From positions 1 through 64,000 of the forward strand of contig NZ_BATQ01000183.1 of assembly GCF_000739635.1 (NCBI RefSeq): 64,000 nt of DNA, given 5' to 3'. The position numbers and the translations under genes were made by a program. This document shows, one piece after another, positions 44,439 to 53,794 of the stretch; position 1 is the stretch's first letter; each line of letters opens with the position of its first letter. Origin of the DNA: Verrucomicrobium sp. BvORR034. Lineage in GTDB: Bacteria > Verrucomicrobiota > Verrucomicrobiia > Verrucomicrobiales > Verrucomicrobiaceae. Below the pieces are notes generated by a model. It ran no database searches. It was given only the letters and a program-made list of their open reading frames with translations, and was not told the DNA's origin.

Positions 44439-47078
44439 ATGATTGACTCCCTGCACCCGGCTCTGGCCGCCTGGTTCACCGGGCGTTTTGGCAAGCCCAC
44501 TCATGCGCAGGAAGTCACGCTGCCGCATGTGCTGGCAGGCCAGTCGGTGCTGCTCACCTCGCCCACCGGCAGTGGCAAGACCCTGGCGGGATTCCTGGGA
44601 GTGCTGGACAGCCTGCTGCATCGCCTGGACGAGGGGCCGCTCCCCCATCAGACGCTGGCCATCTACGTCTCGCCCCTGCGGGCTCTGACGTATGACATGC
44701 AGAAGAACCTCTCTGAACCTCTGCATGAGATGGGCCTGGCAAGGGACATCCGTATCGGTCTGCGGAATGGCGACACCCCGGCCTCCGAGCGGGCAAAGTT
44801 TCGCAAACAGCCCCCTCACATCCTCCTGACTACGCCGGAGAGCCTGGCCATTCTCCTCCCGCAGGAGGGTTACCGGGAAATTCTCTCCGGCTGCCGCCAT
44901 GTGATTGTGGATGAGTTGCATGCCCTGGCAGAGAACAAGCGGGGCTCCCATCTCAGCCTGACTCTGGAGAGGTTGGAAAAAGTGGTGGCCGTGCCTCCTG
45001 ACATGACCGGACTGGTGCGCATTGGCCTGAGCGCCACTGCGGCTCCCCTGGATGAGCTGGCGAGATTTTTGTGCGGGACAGGACGAGACTGCGCCATCGT
45101 GCAGGGCCGGGTGGAGCGCAGACGTCGCGTGGAAGTTCTGTCTCCTTTGCGACGGGATCCCTACCCGCCGGCAGGCTGGACGGCCCAGCGGGTGATGAAG
45201 GATCTGGCGCGGCTGGTGGAGCAGAAGCGGAGCACGATCATCTTTTGCAATACGCGGAGCGGTGCAGAGAGCATGTCGCTCCGGCTGAAGCAGGCGTTGC
45301 CGGAACTGGCCTCTGTCATCGAGACCCATCACTCATCGCTCGACCGGGATCTGCGTCTGGAGGTGGAAGACCGCCTCAAGGCAGGTGAACTGCGGGCCGT
45401 GGTGTGCTCGACCAGCCTGGAGCTGGGAATCGACATCGGGGCGGTGGATTGCGCGGTGATGATCTCCACGCCCAAGGGCGTCAGCCGCGCCATCCAACGG
45501 ATTGGACGCAGCGGTCACAACATCCATGAGGAGAGCCATGGCGTGCTGGTGGCCACCAATGTGAATGACCTCATGGAGTGTGTGGTGTGTGCGGACATGA
45601 CCCGCCGCACCCAACTGGATGCGATCCGCGTGCTGCAAAAACCCTATGACGTGCTGGCCCAGCATCTGGTGGGCATGGCCATGCAGAAGGGCTACACCCG
45701 CGACACGGCATATGCGACGGTGCTGCAAGCCTGGCCCTACCATGGACTCAGCCGCGCGGAGTTTGACCGGGTACTGCAGTATGTGATGGGTGGTGGCAAA
45801 AGCCTGGAGGAAAACTATCGCGAGGTCTTCGGCAAGATTGTGGAGGATGCACAAGGTCTGCTGATGACCCCGAACCGCAAGGTGGAGCGGGACTATCTGG
45901 TGAACATCGGCACCATCGCCAGCGAGGGGGCCGTGCGTGTGTACCTGGGCAGCCGCAGGCTCGGGGAGGTGGAGGAGAGTTTCGTGAAGAACCTCAAGTA
46001 CGGAGACATCTTTGTGCTGGCCGGGCGGACGGTGCGGCTGGTGGAGACCGGGGTCATGGAAATTACTGTGGAGGCCGCCGACGGCCGTCTGCCCACTGTT
46101 CCCAGCTGGAACGCCAACAAGATGCCGCTGGCCAGCGGTCTCGCCCAGGAGGTGACCCGACTACGATCCCGCCTGGCCGCAAGGCTGGAGGCGAACGAGC
46201 CCGCGGCGGAGACTTCAGACTGGCTCGTGGAGGACTACCTCATCAGCAGCGTCAATGCGGACGCCATCGTGAAGCACTGCCGCAACCAGTGCCGATTCTC
46301 TGCGATCCCCACTGACTCTCTGTTTCTCATCGAACTCTACCGCGAGCCTGAGGACGATGGGGAGGAGTTCCGCGAACCAGAGCCCAGCCTCATGCCACCC
46401 AAACGCGGTGCGGGCCGGGCCATGAGAAAGCCGGATCCCGAGCGCTGTCACTTCTTCTTTCACTCCCTCATCGGCCGGTCCGCCAATGATGCGCTCTCCC
46501 GCATCATTGCCCACCGGGTGAAAGAGGCCGTAGGCGGAAATGCCCTAGTGACCATCGATGACTACGGATTCCTCCTCTCTGTCCGTCAATTCCAGGAACT
46601 CGGACTGGAAGAGTGGCGCGACTTGTTCCACCCGGAGAATCTGGAACAGGATCTCCGTGCGGCCCTGGCGGAGAGCCAGCTTGTGAAGTGGCAGTTCCGT
46701 GGGGTGGCCCAGACAGGCCTGATGGTGCCTCGCAATCTGCCGGGGGCGGAGCGACGCCTCAAACAGCTACGTTGGAGCGGAGAGATCCTGTTTCAGGTGT
46801 TGAGCAAACACGAGCCGGACCACCCGCTGCTGGAACAGTCCATCCGCGAAGCCACGCATGTCTTCCTGGACCTGCCCCGGGCCTCCCAGTTCCTTGAGGG
46901 GGCTCATCAGATGCAATGGCAGCTCATCGAGGTGCCCGTGGTGACGCCATTCTCCTTTGGCATCTACGCCAGCAAGATCAAGGAGAGCATGCTTCTGGAG
47001 GATCCAGAGGAGGCCATTGAGAGGCTGTGGAAAAAGTTCGAAAAGGCCGACAGCCGGCATGAAGAACCCCTGGAATAA
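44439..47078 (+). CDS. lhr: Lhr-family DEAD/DEAH-box DNA helicase
   Basis: ATP-dependent 3'-5' helicase of superfamily 2 in the Lhr/ligase-associated group, implicated in DNA repair. Two RecA-like domains carry Walker A TSPTGSGKT (residues 40-48), motif II VDELHAL, motif III GLSATA, and motif VI QRIGRSGHN; winged-helix and Lhr core domains follow (AVMISTPKGVSRAIQRIGRSG region, then ESFVKNLKYGDIFVLAGRTV). The 879 residues match the short Lhr-core type rather than long E. coli Lhr. No ligase or phosphoesterase gene adjoins it. It is divergent from a lipoprotein gene. Confidence 0.92.
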   Translation: MIDSLHPALAAWFTGRFGKPTHAQEVTLPHVLAGQSVLLTSPTGSGKTLAGFLGVLDSLLHRLDEGPLPHQTLAIYVSPLRALTYDMQKNLSEPLHEMGLARDIRIGLRNGDTPASERAKFRKQPPHILLTTPESLAILLPQEGYREILSGCRHVIVDELHALAENKRGSHLSLTLERLEKVVAVPPDMTGLVRIGLSATAAPLDELARFLCGTGRDCAIVQGRVERRRRVEVLSPLRRDPYPPAGWTAQRVMKDLARLVEQKRSTIIFCNTRSGAESMSLRLKQALPELASVIETHHSSLDRDLRLEVEDRLKAGELRAVVCSTSLELGIDIGAVDCAVMISTPKGVSRAIQRIGRSGHNIHEESHGVLVATNVNDLMECVVCADMTRRTQLDAIRVLQKPYDVLAQHLVGMAMQKGYTRDTAYATVLQAWPYHGLSRAEFDRVLQYVMGGGKSLEENYREVFGKIVEDAQGLLMTPNRKVERDYLVNIGTIASEGAVRVYLGSRRLGEVEESFVKNLKYGDIFVLAGRTVRLVETGVMEITVEAADGRLPTVPSWNANKMPLASGLAQEVTRLRSRLAARLEANEPAAETSDWLVEDYLISSVNADAIVKHCRNQCRFSAIPTDSLFLIELYREPEDDGEEFREPEPSLMPPKRGAGRAMRKPDPERCHFFFHSLIGRSANDALSRIIAHRVKEAVGGNALVTIDDYGFLLSVRQFQELGLEEWRDLFHPENLEQDLRAALAESQLVKWQFRGVAQTGLMVPRNLPGAERRLKQLRWSGEILFQVLSKHEPDHPLLEQSIREATHVFLDLPRASQFLEGAHQMQWQLIEVPVVTPFSFGIYASKIKESMLLEDPEEAIERLWKKFEKADSRHEEPLE

Positions 47079-47789
47079 GGCCGGAGCAGCGTTGGAAAGG
47101 ATTCGCACACCCACCGGAACCTTCCCATCCCAGCCCGTTCATCGTCGCGCCAGTGTCTTGGAGATGCGTGCGGCTCGACGCCGCTTTCTCCTGCCGGATA
47201 CGCCTTCGATCCTATGCTCAACCTCCGCCAGGCTGCTTTCGTCAGCCTGCCTACGACCCCGCTGGGTCTGGGACAAAGCCTTCTGCTGAGGCTCAAACAA
47301 CACCGGCTGTAGTTGTCGACATGAGGAGGCACCAACTGTAGTGGCTGTGGCGGTGATTCTGCCGCAGAGGTCCGGGAACCCAACGCCCCGCTCCTACAGG
47401 CTCCGGCGGATACCTTGACCCCTTGGTCCTCTTCCTTGCGGCCTCGTCATAGACTGGAACATTTGTGCCTCCTCACGTCGACAACTACGGCCGATGTTGG
47501 GGGTGTATTGACAGAGGGTGATCGCTGGGGCAGGCTGGATGAGAGAGAGGTCGTAAGGGGGCGCTGCTGGAGCCGTGAGATTGCAGGAAATCACAAAGGG
47601 TACCGAAGCGGCGTCAAGCCACCAACACTCCAAGACGCTGTCACGTTGATCGGGAATGCCAGATGGAGCGCCAGTTGCCCCAGCGCACGCGGATGCCGCG
47701 ATGGGCCTTGGAGTGCGTGCGACTCGACGCCGCTTTCGAACCCCGCAACAGCAGCAGGGCACTTGCCCACACTCAGATGACCCACCACC
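47079..47789. repeat. gene-free mosaic of direct and inverted repeats
   Basis: The 711-bp gap between the Lhr and kinase genes contains two repeat families and no credible gene. A 35-bp inverted pair with three mismatches lies at 47298-47332 and 47465-47499 (core GTAGTTGTCGAC). A near-identical direct repeat of 31-32 bp occurs at 47157-47188 and 47707-47737 (core CTCGACGCCGCTTTC, one indel and one substitution). A degenerate inverted relative of that element is at 47605-47634. Short open frames crossing these repeats look spurious. Confidence 0.7.
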
Positions 47790-49385
47790 TCAATCCACCC
47801 TGACGAGTGCTGACTCATCCTTGATATAGATCAGCAGACCGCCATTGAACTCCGTGACCGTGCCCCGCGCCCGGACTTTCACGCCCTGCAGAGCCTCAAG
47901 CCGGGATTTAGGAAATATAGATTCCGTCTCCGCCGTACGAAACGCCAGCGACACCGACTCGCCAGCCCGACGGGCAAAATTCACATACCGTGTCTTGCCA
48001 GACTTGCTCTCGCCCACGCTTGTCACCACGCCCTCCACCTCCACCGGCTGGTTGAGGCTGGCCCGCAACTGGTCCAAGGCATGGGGATCCAGTGGCGCAC
48101 CGGTTGCCGCCATCGCCGGTGGAGGAGTGGGCGGGGCCGGAGTCGCGGATGTTGTTTCCTGCATCGCCGCGGGCGGACTGGCGGGCATCTGATCCGCCAC
48201 GGCTGCCACGTTGACCTCACGGGTTGGGGCAGGCTCCGTCTTGGGGGAACCGTCCGGCGGCACCGGCTCTGAAGCGACCTCCCCTGGAGCGGCAGCTACA
48301 ATGTTTGCCACCGTCTTGGTCGCGACACTGGAGGCTGGCGCAGGTTGATACTTTTTCTTCGATTCCTGAAAGTGCCAGTACCCGTAGGCTGCCGCAGAAA
48401 GCAGGAGGCAACATATCACGGGAACGATGATTGACATGGCATTGCCTGAGGAAGGAGCCTCTTCAGGCTGGGGCAGGCGCACCGGCTGGATCACGGGACG
48501 GATCACTTGTGGATTCGCGGAAACGGACGGCTTGGGAAGGGGCCGGACTGGGGGCTGCAAAGCCAGCTTGAAAAGGGCCAGGGCCTGCGCCGCACTATCT
48601 GGCCGGTCTTCAGGCAGACGGCTCATGAGCCTGAGTACCCACTCAACGACCGCAGGGGGCAGATCCGTCCGCCACTCGGCAAGGGGCCCCGGTGCATGCG
48701 TCAGATGGGCTGCCATCACTCCAGCCGCACTGTCAGCAGTGAAAGGATAGTTGCCGGTGAGAGCGTGGTAATAGGAGCATCCCAGCGAATAGAGATCCGT
48801 ACGCTGGTCCAGGGTGCCACGTTCGAACTGCTCGGGAGCCATGAAATAGACAGTGCCCATCACACTCCCCTCCACGTCCGTGGTCTGGGTGGTGGGGGCC
48901 GGGCAGTATTTGGCGATGCCAAAATCCAGCAGCTTGAACTGCATCTCACAGGTGGGCAGCCACACCAGCATGATGTTGGAAGGCTTCAAATCCCGGTGGA
49001 GCATGCCGCGAGCATGCGCGGCTCCCAAACCGCCCAGCGTGTCCTGCACCAGGGTGGCGAACTCCTCCAGCGGAAGGGGTGCGCCTTCCACCACCTGCTC
49101 CAGCGTCTGGCCTTCCAGATACTCCATGACCACATACGGCCCGTCTTCATCGGTGCCAATGTCATGGATCGTCACAATGTTGGGATGCTGCAGAGCCGAC
49201 AGGGACAAGGCCTCCTGCCGCAGCTGGCCCGCATCTTCATGAGTCTCGCCAGCACCCGGGGAGCGCATCAGCCGCTTGATGGCCACCGGGCGCTGAAGCT
49301 GCAGATCCATGGCCTTGTACACCACCCCCGACCCGCCCTGACCCAGCTGTTCCAGGAGCTCATAGCGTGAAGTGACAGCAGTCAT
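47790..49385 (-). CDS. membrane-anchored Ser/Thr protein kinase with possible OB-fold C-terminus
   Basis: Eukaryote-like Hanks-type kinase. Catalytic features: glycine loop GQGGSGVVYKA (15-25), Lys37, HRDLKPSN (130-137), DFG (154-156) and APEQ (183-186). After the kinase domain (to about 275) comes a Pro-rich linker, a single membrane helix (about 317-338), a Pro/Ala/Thr-rich stretch and a compact beta-rich C-terminal domain of about 90 residues (VEVEGVVTSVGESKSGKTRY... to the end) that resembles an OB fold; it would be extracytoplasmic. The gene lies 45 bp downstream of the PEP-CTERM gene on the same strand and is probably co-transcribed. The OB-fold call is from pattern only. Confidence 0.9.
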   Translation of the reverse strand: MTAVTSRYELLEQLGQGGSGVVYKAMDLQLQRPVAIKRLMRSPGAGETHEDAGQLRQEALSLSALQHPNIVTIHDIGTDEDGPYVVMEYLEGQTLEQVVEGAPLPLEEFATLVQDTLGGLGAAHARGMLHRDLKPSNIMLVWLPTCEMQFKLLDFGIAKYCPAPTTQTTDVEGSVMGTVYFMAPEQFERGTLDQRTDLYSLGCSYYHALTGNYPFTADSAAGVMAAHLTHAPGPLAEWRTDLPPAVVEWVLRLMSRLPEDRPDSAAQALALFKLALQPPVRPLPKPSVSANPQVIRPVIQPVRLPQPEEAPSSGNAMSIIVPVICCLLLSAAAYGYWHFQESKKKYQPAPASSVATKTVANIVAAAPGEVASEPVPPDGSPKTEPAPTREVNVAAVADQMPASPPAAMQETTSATPAPPTPPPAMAATGAPLDPHALDQLRASLNQPVEVEGVVTSVGESKSGKTRYVNFARRAGESVSLAFRTAETESIFPKSRLEALQGVKVRARGTVTEFNGGLLIYIKDESALVRVD

Positions 49386-49430
49386 GGCGGGGCAGAGGGT
49401 GGAAGTGGAATGGAACGTGAAGTGATTTCC

Positions 49431-52091
49431 TTAGACTCCGGCAAGGCACTCCTGATCGCGATGACGGCGGCGACGCTGGATCAGCAGCAACCCTCCCCCC
49501 AGAAGCAGCAGCACCATGCGCCCCGGCTCCGGCACCGCCGAAAGGGTGATACGCCCGTCCGTGGACAATGTGTTGATCCACTCGTAGCCAGCAATCTCAG
49601 GAAAGGTGATGGTGCTGTAGCTCACGGTGCGGTTGGCCTGCTGCACCGTGCCCCAGTCAATGAGCTGCCAGAAGGAACCATCAGCCCAAGGCGTCGTGCC
49701 AAAGTCGAGATCGGCATTGTTGATCACCAGGGTGCCAGACAGATTGACCGATGTGGTGCCACTGCCGAAGGCCAGCTTGTCCGAGGAACCCGCCTCGCCG
49801 CCAGTGCCGCCCGAGAACAAGTCAAACTCCATGGTGCCCGAGCTAGTCAGGTTGCCGGAAATGGTCATGACCCGCGCCGCGGTATCTCCGGTGCTGCCGA
49901 TCTTAAGACGGCCATCGGAGTTGATGGTCACCGCACCCGTGAGCGTACCCCGACCTTGGAGAGTCGGCGTTGTACCACCGGAGGCATTGTTGTCACCCAC
50001 CGTGACATTGCCGGTGAAAACGTTGTTGATTTCCGTGGTGACGGACTGGGCGAGGGTGACGGCAAAGGTGTTGGTGCTCCAGTTGCCGTTTAGGATCAGC
50101 TTGCCCGTGCCCCCCAAAGTGAGACCTGTGACGGTGGCGGTACCGGAATCACCACTGCGATCTCCATTGAGGATGGTGGTGTTCATCGTATTGAGCTCGA
50201 GCTGGCCGCTGGTGCCGGTGGCACGGAAGAATCCCACGGCACCATTGATCTCCATGTCGCTGCCGCTGAAATTGGCCGCGGCACCTGCACGCCCCCCAAT
50301 GCTCAGGCTGTTAGCCAGCGCATTCTCTCCTGTCAGATCTGTCACGGCATGCAGAGTACCGTAGTTAAAACGGAACTGGGCTGTGGTACCCAGACCGTTC
50401 TTATGGCCGATCTTCAGCGTGCCACCGTTGGTGGGCGTGGCTGCCGAAGAACCCAGCTGGAAACCCGCAGAGAGTCCCGAGTTGTCTCCTGTAGCCTCAA
50501 GCGTCCCAGCGCCAGCCTTGATGATCCGGGTTCCTGTCAGGGTGCCCCGCAGGGCCAAGACAGCCGCCGCGTTGCTCACGGTGATCGTCCGGTCAACAGC
50601 GCCAAGGTTGAGATTGTTCTGAATCGTCGCTGTACCGGCATGGCTGGCCGTGATGTTGGCAGCGGTGGCGTCATTGCCCTTTACCGTGGCATTGCCAGAG
50701 AGGGTGACTGCGCCCAGATCGTTGGTCGAACCTTGTAGATCAACGGTGCCCGAGTTGGAGAAAGTCATCGCGGTGAAAGTGGCTCCTCCATTCACCGTCA
50801 GAGTTTTCCCGTCAGCCACATCGAGCCCGCCACTGCCGACGAGCTCTCTGGCTGCGTCCAGACTGATGTCCTCCGTAGTGGCAAGTGTACCCCCTCCCAA
50901 AACAATCTTGTTGCTGACATCCCCGAGATTTTCTTCGGCACTGATCTGAAGCACCCCGCCATTGATGCCAATATCACCAAGCAAGGTGGAAGAGTTGTCA
51001 CCACCAAGCACCAGCTTGCCCAGGCCAGCTTTGGTGAGACCGCTGAATCCCGAAATGATGCTGTTGATTGTCGCAGTGTGGCCTGCCGTAGCGACTGAGA
51101 TTGTCGGCGAACCAGATGATCCGACAAGCCCCAGCGCGCCACCTTGGAGAACATAACCGTCGGATGCAAACTTAAGATTGTGATCGTGTTCAATCACCCC
51201 TGCTGAATCATCCAGTGTTATCGTTCCTGCTGTACCACCAAAAACCAGTTCCTTCGTCGGATCAAACGCCGCCGGCGTTCCGGTACCAACGTCGTTGTTC
51301 CAGTTGAGGCTGGACGGAGTCCAAACACCACTTCCGCCAACACCTGCCGAGGCTCCATTGCTGTCCCAGTAGTTGACAACCGAAACTGTGGCCACGTCCC
51401 ACTTCAGCGACAGATCCTTGATACCAAACATACCGTCAGTCCCGCCGTCATTTGAATCCAACCACCGAATCGTGATGGACTGTCCGACTCCGAGATTGAG
51501 CCCGAGAATGTCCACATCAAATGCAGCGGTCTTGGGAGTTGTGAACACGGTCGATGCACTATTCCCGTCATTGAATGGCCCCAAACGGAGAGTTAGTGCA
51601 CTGACATCCACCGCGGGTCCTGAAGCCACGGACGCCGTCAATGCCTCATTGAGGTTGCTGCTGTTGTCCTTGAAGACAATGATGCTCCCCTCAAAGGTTA
51701 GCGAATTGAGGATGGACCCCGTATTGTTGGTAATGGTCAGCGAAAACCCCGGGGTTGCAAAGCTGCCGGATGCCACAGATGCGACTGCATTCTGGCTCCC
51801 GATCCCATAGGATCCGCCGGCTTGTGAAGAGCTGATCGAACCAGTATGATTTGCGATGGGGTTGCTCCCAAGTGTGAAGTCTGTGTACAGAACAGAGTGT
51901 GTTCCGGCATCGCCAACTGTCAATGATACCGCGGAGGCCGCAGTGCCCGTCAGGATGACCGACAAAGCCACAAGTCCACTGACTAACAAGGACTTCTGGA
52001 TGTGACCCACCTTTCTGGGCGTGCTATTTCGATTGGCGGACCTTCTTGATCGGCACATTTCTTTGTCAGAGGAGTAAACAAACTTGTCCAT
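49431..52091 (-). CDS. autotransporter-associated beta-strand repeat protein with PEP-CTERM tail
   Basis: Intact 886-residue exported protein. An extended basic N-terminus precedes a hydrophobic signal segment (SLLVSGLVALSVILTGTAASA, about residues 34-54). The body is Gly/Thr/Asn-rich beta-helix with the repeat class seen in Verrucomicrobia (SGFSGLTKAGLGKLVLGGDN; GNLTSSGTMEFDLFSGG). It ends with VPEP followed by a hydrophobic stretch and RRRRHRD, a PEP-CTERM sorting signal. No exosortase gene is in the window. It is the same class as the frameshifted gene at 10.9-13.7 kb. It is upstream of, and likely co-transcribed with, the kinase gene. Confidence 0.85.
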   Translation of the reverse strand: MDKFVYSSDKEMCRSRRSANRNSTPRKVGHIQKSLLVSGLVALSVILTGTAASAVSLTVGDAGTHSVLYTDFTLGSNPIANHTGSISSSQAGGSYGIGSQNAVASVASGSFATPGFSLTITNNTGSILNSLTFEGSIIVFKDNSSNLNEALTASVASGPAVDVSALTLRLGPFNDGNSASTVFTTPKTAAFDVDILGLNLGVGQSITIRWLDSNDGGTDGMFGIKDLSLKWDVATVSVVNYWDSNGASAGVGGSGVWTPSSLNWNNDVGTGTPAAFDPTKELVFGGTAGTITLDDSAGVIEHDHNLKFASDGYVLQGGALGLVGSSGSPTISVATAGHTATINSIISGFSGLTKAGLGKLVLGGDNSSTLLGDIGINGGVLQISAEENLGDVSNKIVLGGGTLATTEDISLDAARELVGSGGLDVADGKTLTVNGGATFTAMTFSNSGTVDLQGSTNDLGAVTLSGNATVKGNDATAANITASHAGTATIQNNLNLGAVDRTITVSNAAAVLALRGTLTGTRIIKAGAGTLEATGDNSGLSAGFQLGSSAATPTNGGTLKIGHKNGLGTTAQFRFNYGTLHAVTDLTGENALANSLSIGGRAGAAANFSGSDMEINGAVGFFRATGTSGQLELNTMNTTILNGDRSGDSGTATVTGLTLGGTGKLILNGNWSTNTFAVTLAQSVTTEINNVFTGNVTVGDNNASGGTTPTLQGRGTLTGAVTINSDGRLKIGSTGDTAARVMTISGNLTSSGTMEFDLFSGGTGGEAGSSDKLAFGSGTTSVNLSGTLVINNADLDFGTTPWADGSFWQLIDWGTVQQANRTVSYSTITFPEIAGYEWINTLSTDGRITLSAVPEPGRMVLLLLGGGLLLIQRRRRHRDQECLAGV

Positions 52092-52386
52092 GTGTGGAGG
52101 GCTTTTGGGATGGATGAGTGCATAGCTAGTTCCATTCGGATAGCACCCCCATCAACCAACGTTCACGTCACCCTTGAATGAGTTACTCCACGCACTTTCA
52201 CATCCACCAGAAGTTACCGTCACATTGCTTGCACACGCCATGAATCCATCTTACGCATGCAACAACTTCTTCACCTTGGCAGGGTTGTTTCCGTCACCCG
52301 ACTTCCCCTAGGCTCTTCACCTGCTGATCAACTCCTGTGCAGATAACACGAAATCTGTCTGATAATTCCACCTCACTCACCTCATT

Positions 52387-53358
52387 GTGAAACCCATTGC
52401 CACAATCCTCTGCACCTTGTCGCTCTTTGCCGCCTCCATAATACCCGCTTCTGCATGGTGGGGTACAGGTCACATGGTTGTCACTTCCGTGGCATGGCGT
52501 CAGTTGAGCCCGCAGGAACAAGAGCAGGCGCACGCACTCTTGAAGGCCCACCCCAAATACAATGACTGGATGTCCTCCTATCCCGCAGACGTTCCCGGCC
52601 TGAGCAAAGGCCTGTACGCTGCCATGGCCGCCAGCCTGTGGGCAGATGATATCCGTGACAAGAACAATTCAGCCACCCATCCCGAGTGGCACTATGTGGA
52701 TTATCCGCTAGTACCGCCACTCTTCCCCAAAGAGCCAGCCCCCAATCCGACCAACGATGTACTGGTCGGCATCAAAGAGTGCGAACGCGTGATCGCCAGC
52801 CCGACAACACCCACGCAGGAGAAGGGCGAGATGGTCAGTTGGCTGATTCATCTGGTGGGAGATGTTCACCAGCCGCTTCACTGTGCTTCGTTGACCAACA
52901 ACGACTTCCCCGCTCCTGAAGGGGATCGTGGAGGCAACAGCACCTTTGTCCGGCCGGATAAAGAGTCCAAGGCCATCAATCTTCACATGGTGTGGGACAG
53001 CCAGCTTGGCGGAGCCAGAGCCGCCGATGCGGGAAGTTCCCGTGAGGCGCTCAACAAGGCCATCCTGCTTGAAACTGAACACCCCCGGAGTGCCGCCACA
53101 GAACTGCAGAAGAATCTGTCACCTGAATCCTGGAGCCTTGAAGGAAGAGAGCTCGCCATTCAGGAAGCCTATCTCCAGGGCAACCTGCGGTATGCTGTTG
53201 GGAAACAACTCAATACACCGGTTCTTCCCGAGGGGTACACCAAGAAAGCCAGAGCGATTTGTGAACGACGCGTGACCCTGGCGGGCTATCGTCTGGCGGA
53301 CATGCTAAAACGGCTGCTCGCAGTGTCCACGACAGGGCCTCAAAGTGCTTCCAACTGA
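52387..53358 (+). CDS. S1/P1 nuclease family protein, exported
   Basis: Zinc-dependent single-strand nuclease and 3'-nucleotidase of the S1/P1 family. After a signal peptide (residues 1-23) the mature protein starts with WWGTGH, whose N-terminal Trp coordinates zinc in P1 nuclease (family knowledge). Other zinc ligands are in WADDIRD, WHYVDYP, HLVGDVHQPLHC, GDRGGNSTFV and NLHMVWD. The length of 323 residues is a little longer than most because of a C-terminal extension. The start is a GTG at 52387; no in-frame ATG gives a signal peptide. It stands alone. It may scavenge phosphate or nucleotides from extracellular nucleic acids. Confidence 0.92.
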   Translation: MKPIATILCTLSLFAASIIPASAWWGTGHMVVTSVAWRQLSPQEQEQAHALLKAHPKYNDWMSSYPADVPGLSKGLYAAMAASLWADDIRDKNNSATHPEWHYVDYPLVPPLFPKEPAPNPTNDVLVGIKECERVIASPTTPTQEKGEMVSWLIHLVGDVHQPLHCASLTNNDFPAPEGDRGGNSTFVRPDKESKAINLHMVWDSQLGGARAADAGSSREALNKAILLETEHPRSAATELQKNLSPESWSLEGRELAIQEAYLQGNLRYAVGKQLNTPVLPEGYTKKARAICERRVTLAGYRLADMLKRLLAVSTTGPQSASN

Positions 53359-53415
53359 AACAGCGTGTCAGGCACTTCGACTTGGAGAAACTGTAACGCA
53401 CCTGTCAAAGTCACA

Positions 53416-53460
53416 AGGGCGTCACGCTTCCCGCCGGCAGGCCGGCGGCGCGACGCCTTG
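53416..53460. repeat. GC-rich hairpin downstream of the S1/P1 nuclease gene
   Basis: CCGCCGGC (53431-53438) and GCCGGCGG (53441-53448) form a perfect stem, enclosed by near-complementary GGGCGTC and GACGCC segments. It resembles the GC-rich hairpin repeats elsewhere in the window, especially 6254-6278. No T-run follows, so termination is doubtful. The rest of the gap 53359-53794 holds the palindrome and promoter listed separately. Confidence 0.5.
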
Positions 53461-53643
53461 TCGTGCCAGCTGTTGCGCGATAGACATCCCCAATCGAAGG
53501 CGCGTTCCTTATCACGCAATATTCGTGCATAACTTTGGGGGCACCCTTGCCGAGCCGATCATTTCACCCCTTTAGTTCAATGAGTTACGGTCAACGAGGA
53601 CAACGAAAGGGATACGCCGCGATCGGACTTCGTTCTGTCTCTA

Positions 53644-53666
53644 CATGGAGCAAATTATGCTCCATG
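53644..53666. promoter_or_regulatory. 9-bp-arm palindrome upstream of the pseudopilin cassette
   Basis: CATGGAGCA (53644-53652) and TGCTCCATG (53658-53666) form a perfect inverted repeat with a 5-bp centre (AATTA). It lies about 64-86 bp upstream of the predicted -35 box of the cassette promoter, a suitable place for an operator. Function is not demonstrated. Confidence 0.35.
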
Positions 53667-53729
53667 CGTCCCTAGAGCTCTGCATCATCAGGCGATGTGG
53701 CATGTCACGAAAGGCTTACATGCCCTGTG

Positions 53730-53759
53730 TTTACATTACCTCTGCTGGAACGTTATAAG
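53730..53759 (+). promoter_or_regulatory. sigma-70-type promoter of the Verru_Chthon cassette
   Basis: TTTACA (53730-53735, 5 of 6 to consensus) and TATAAG (53754-53759, 5 of 6) are separated by 18 bp. The start site would be near 53766, giving a leader of about 30 nt before the ATG at 53795. No gene overlaps it. Confidence 0.55.
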
Positions 53760-53794
53760 CAGCGGCCCTTCCTTCCACCCCCCCCGGCCCGTTC

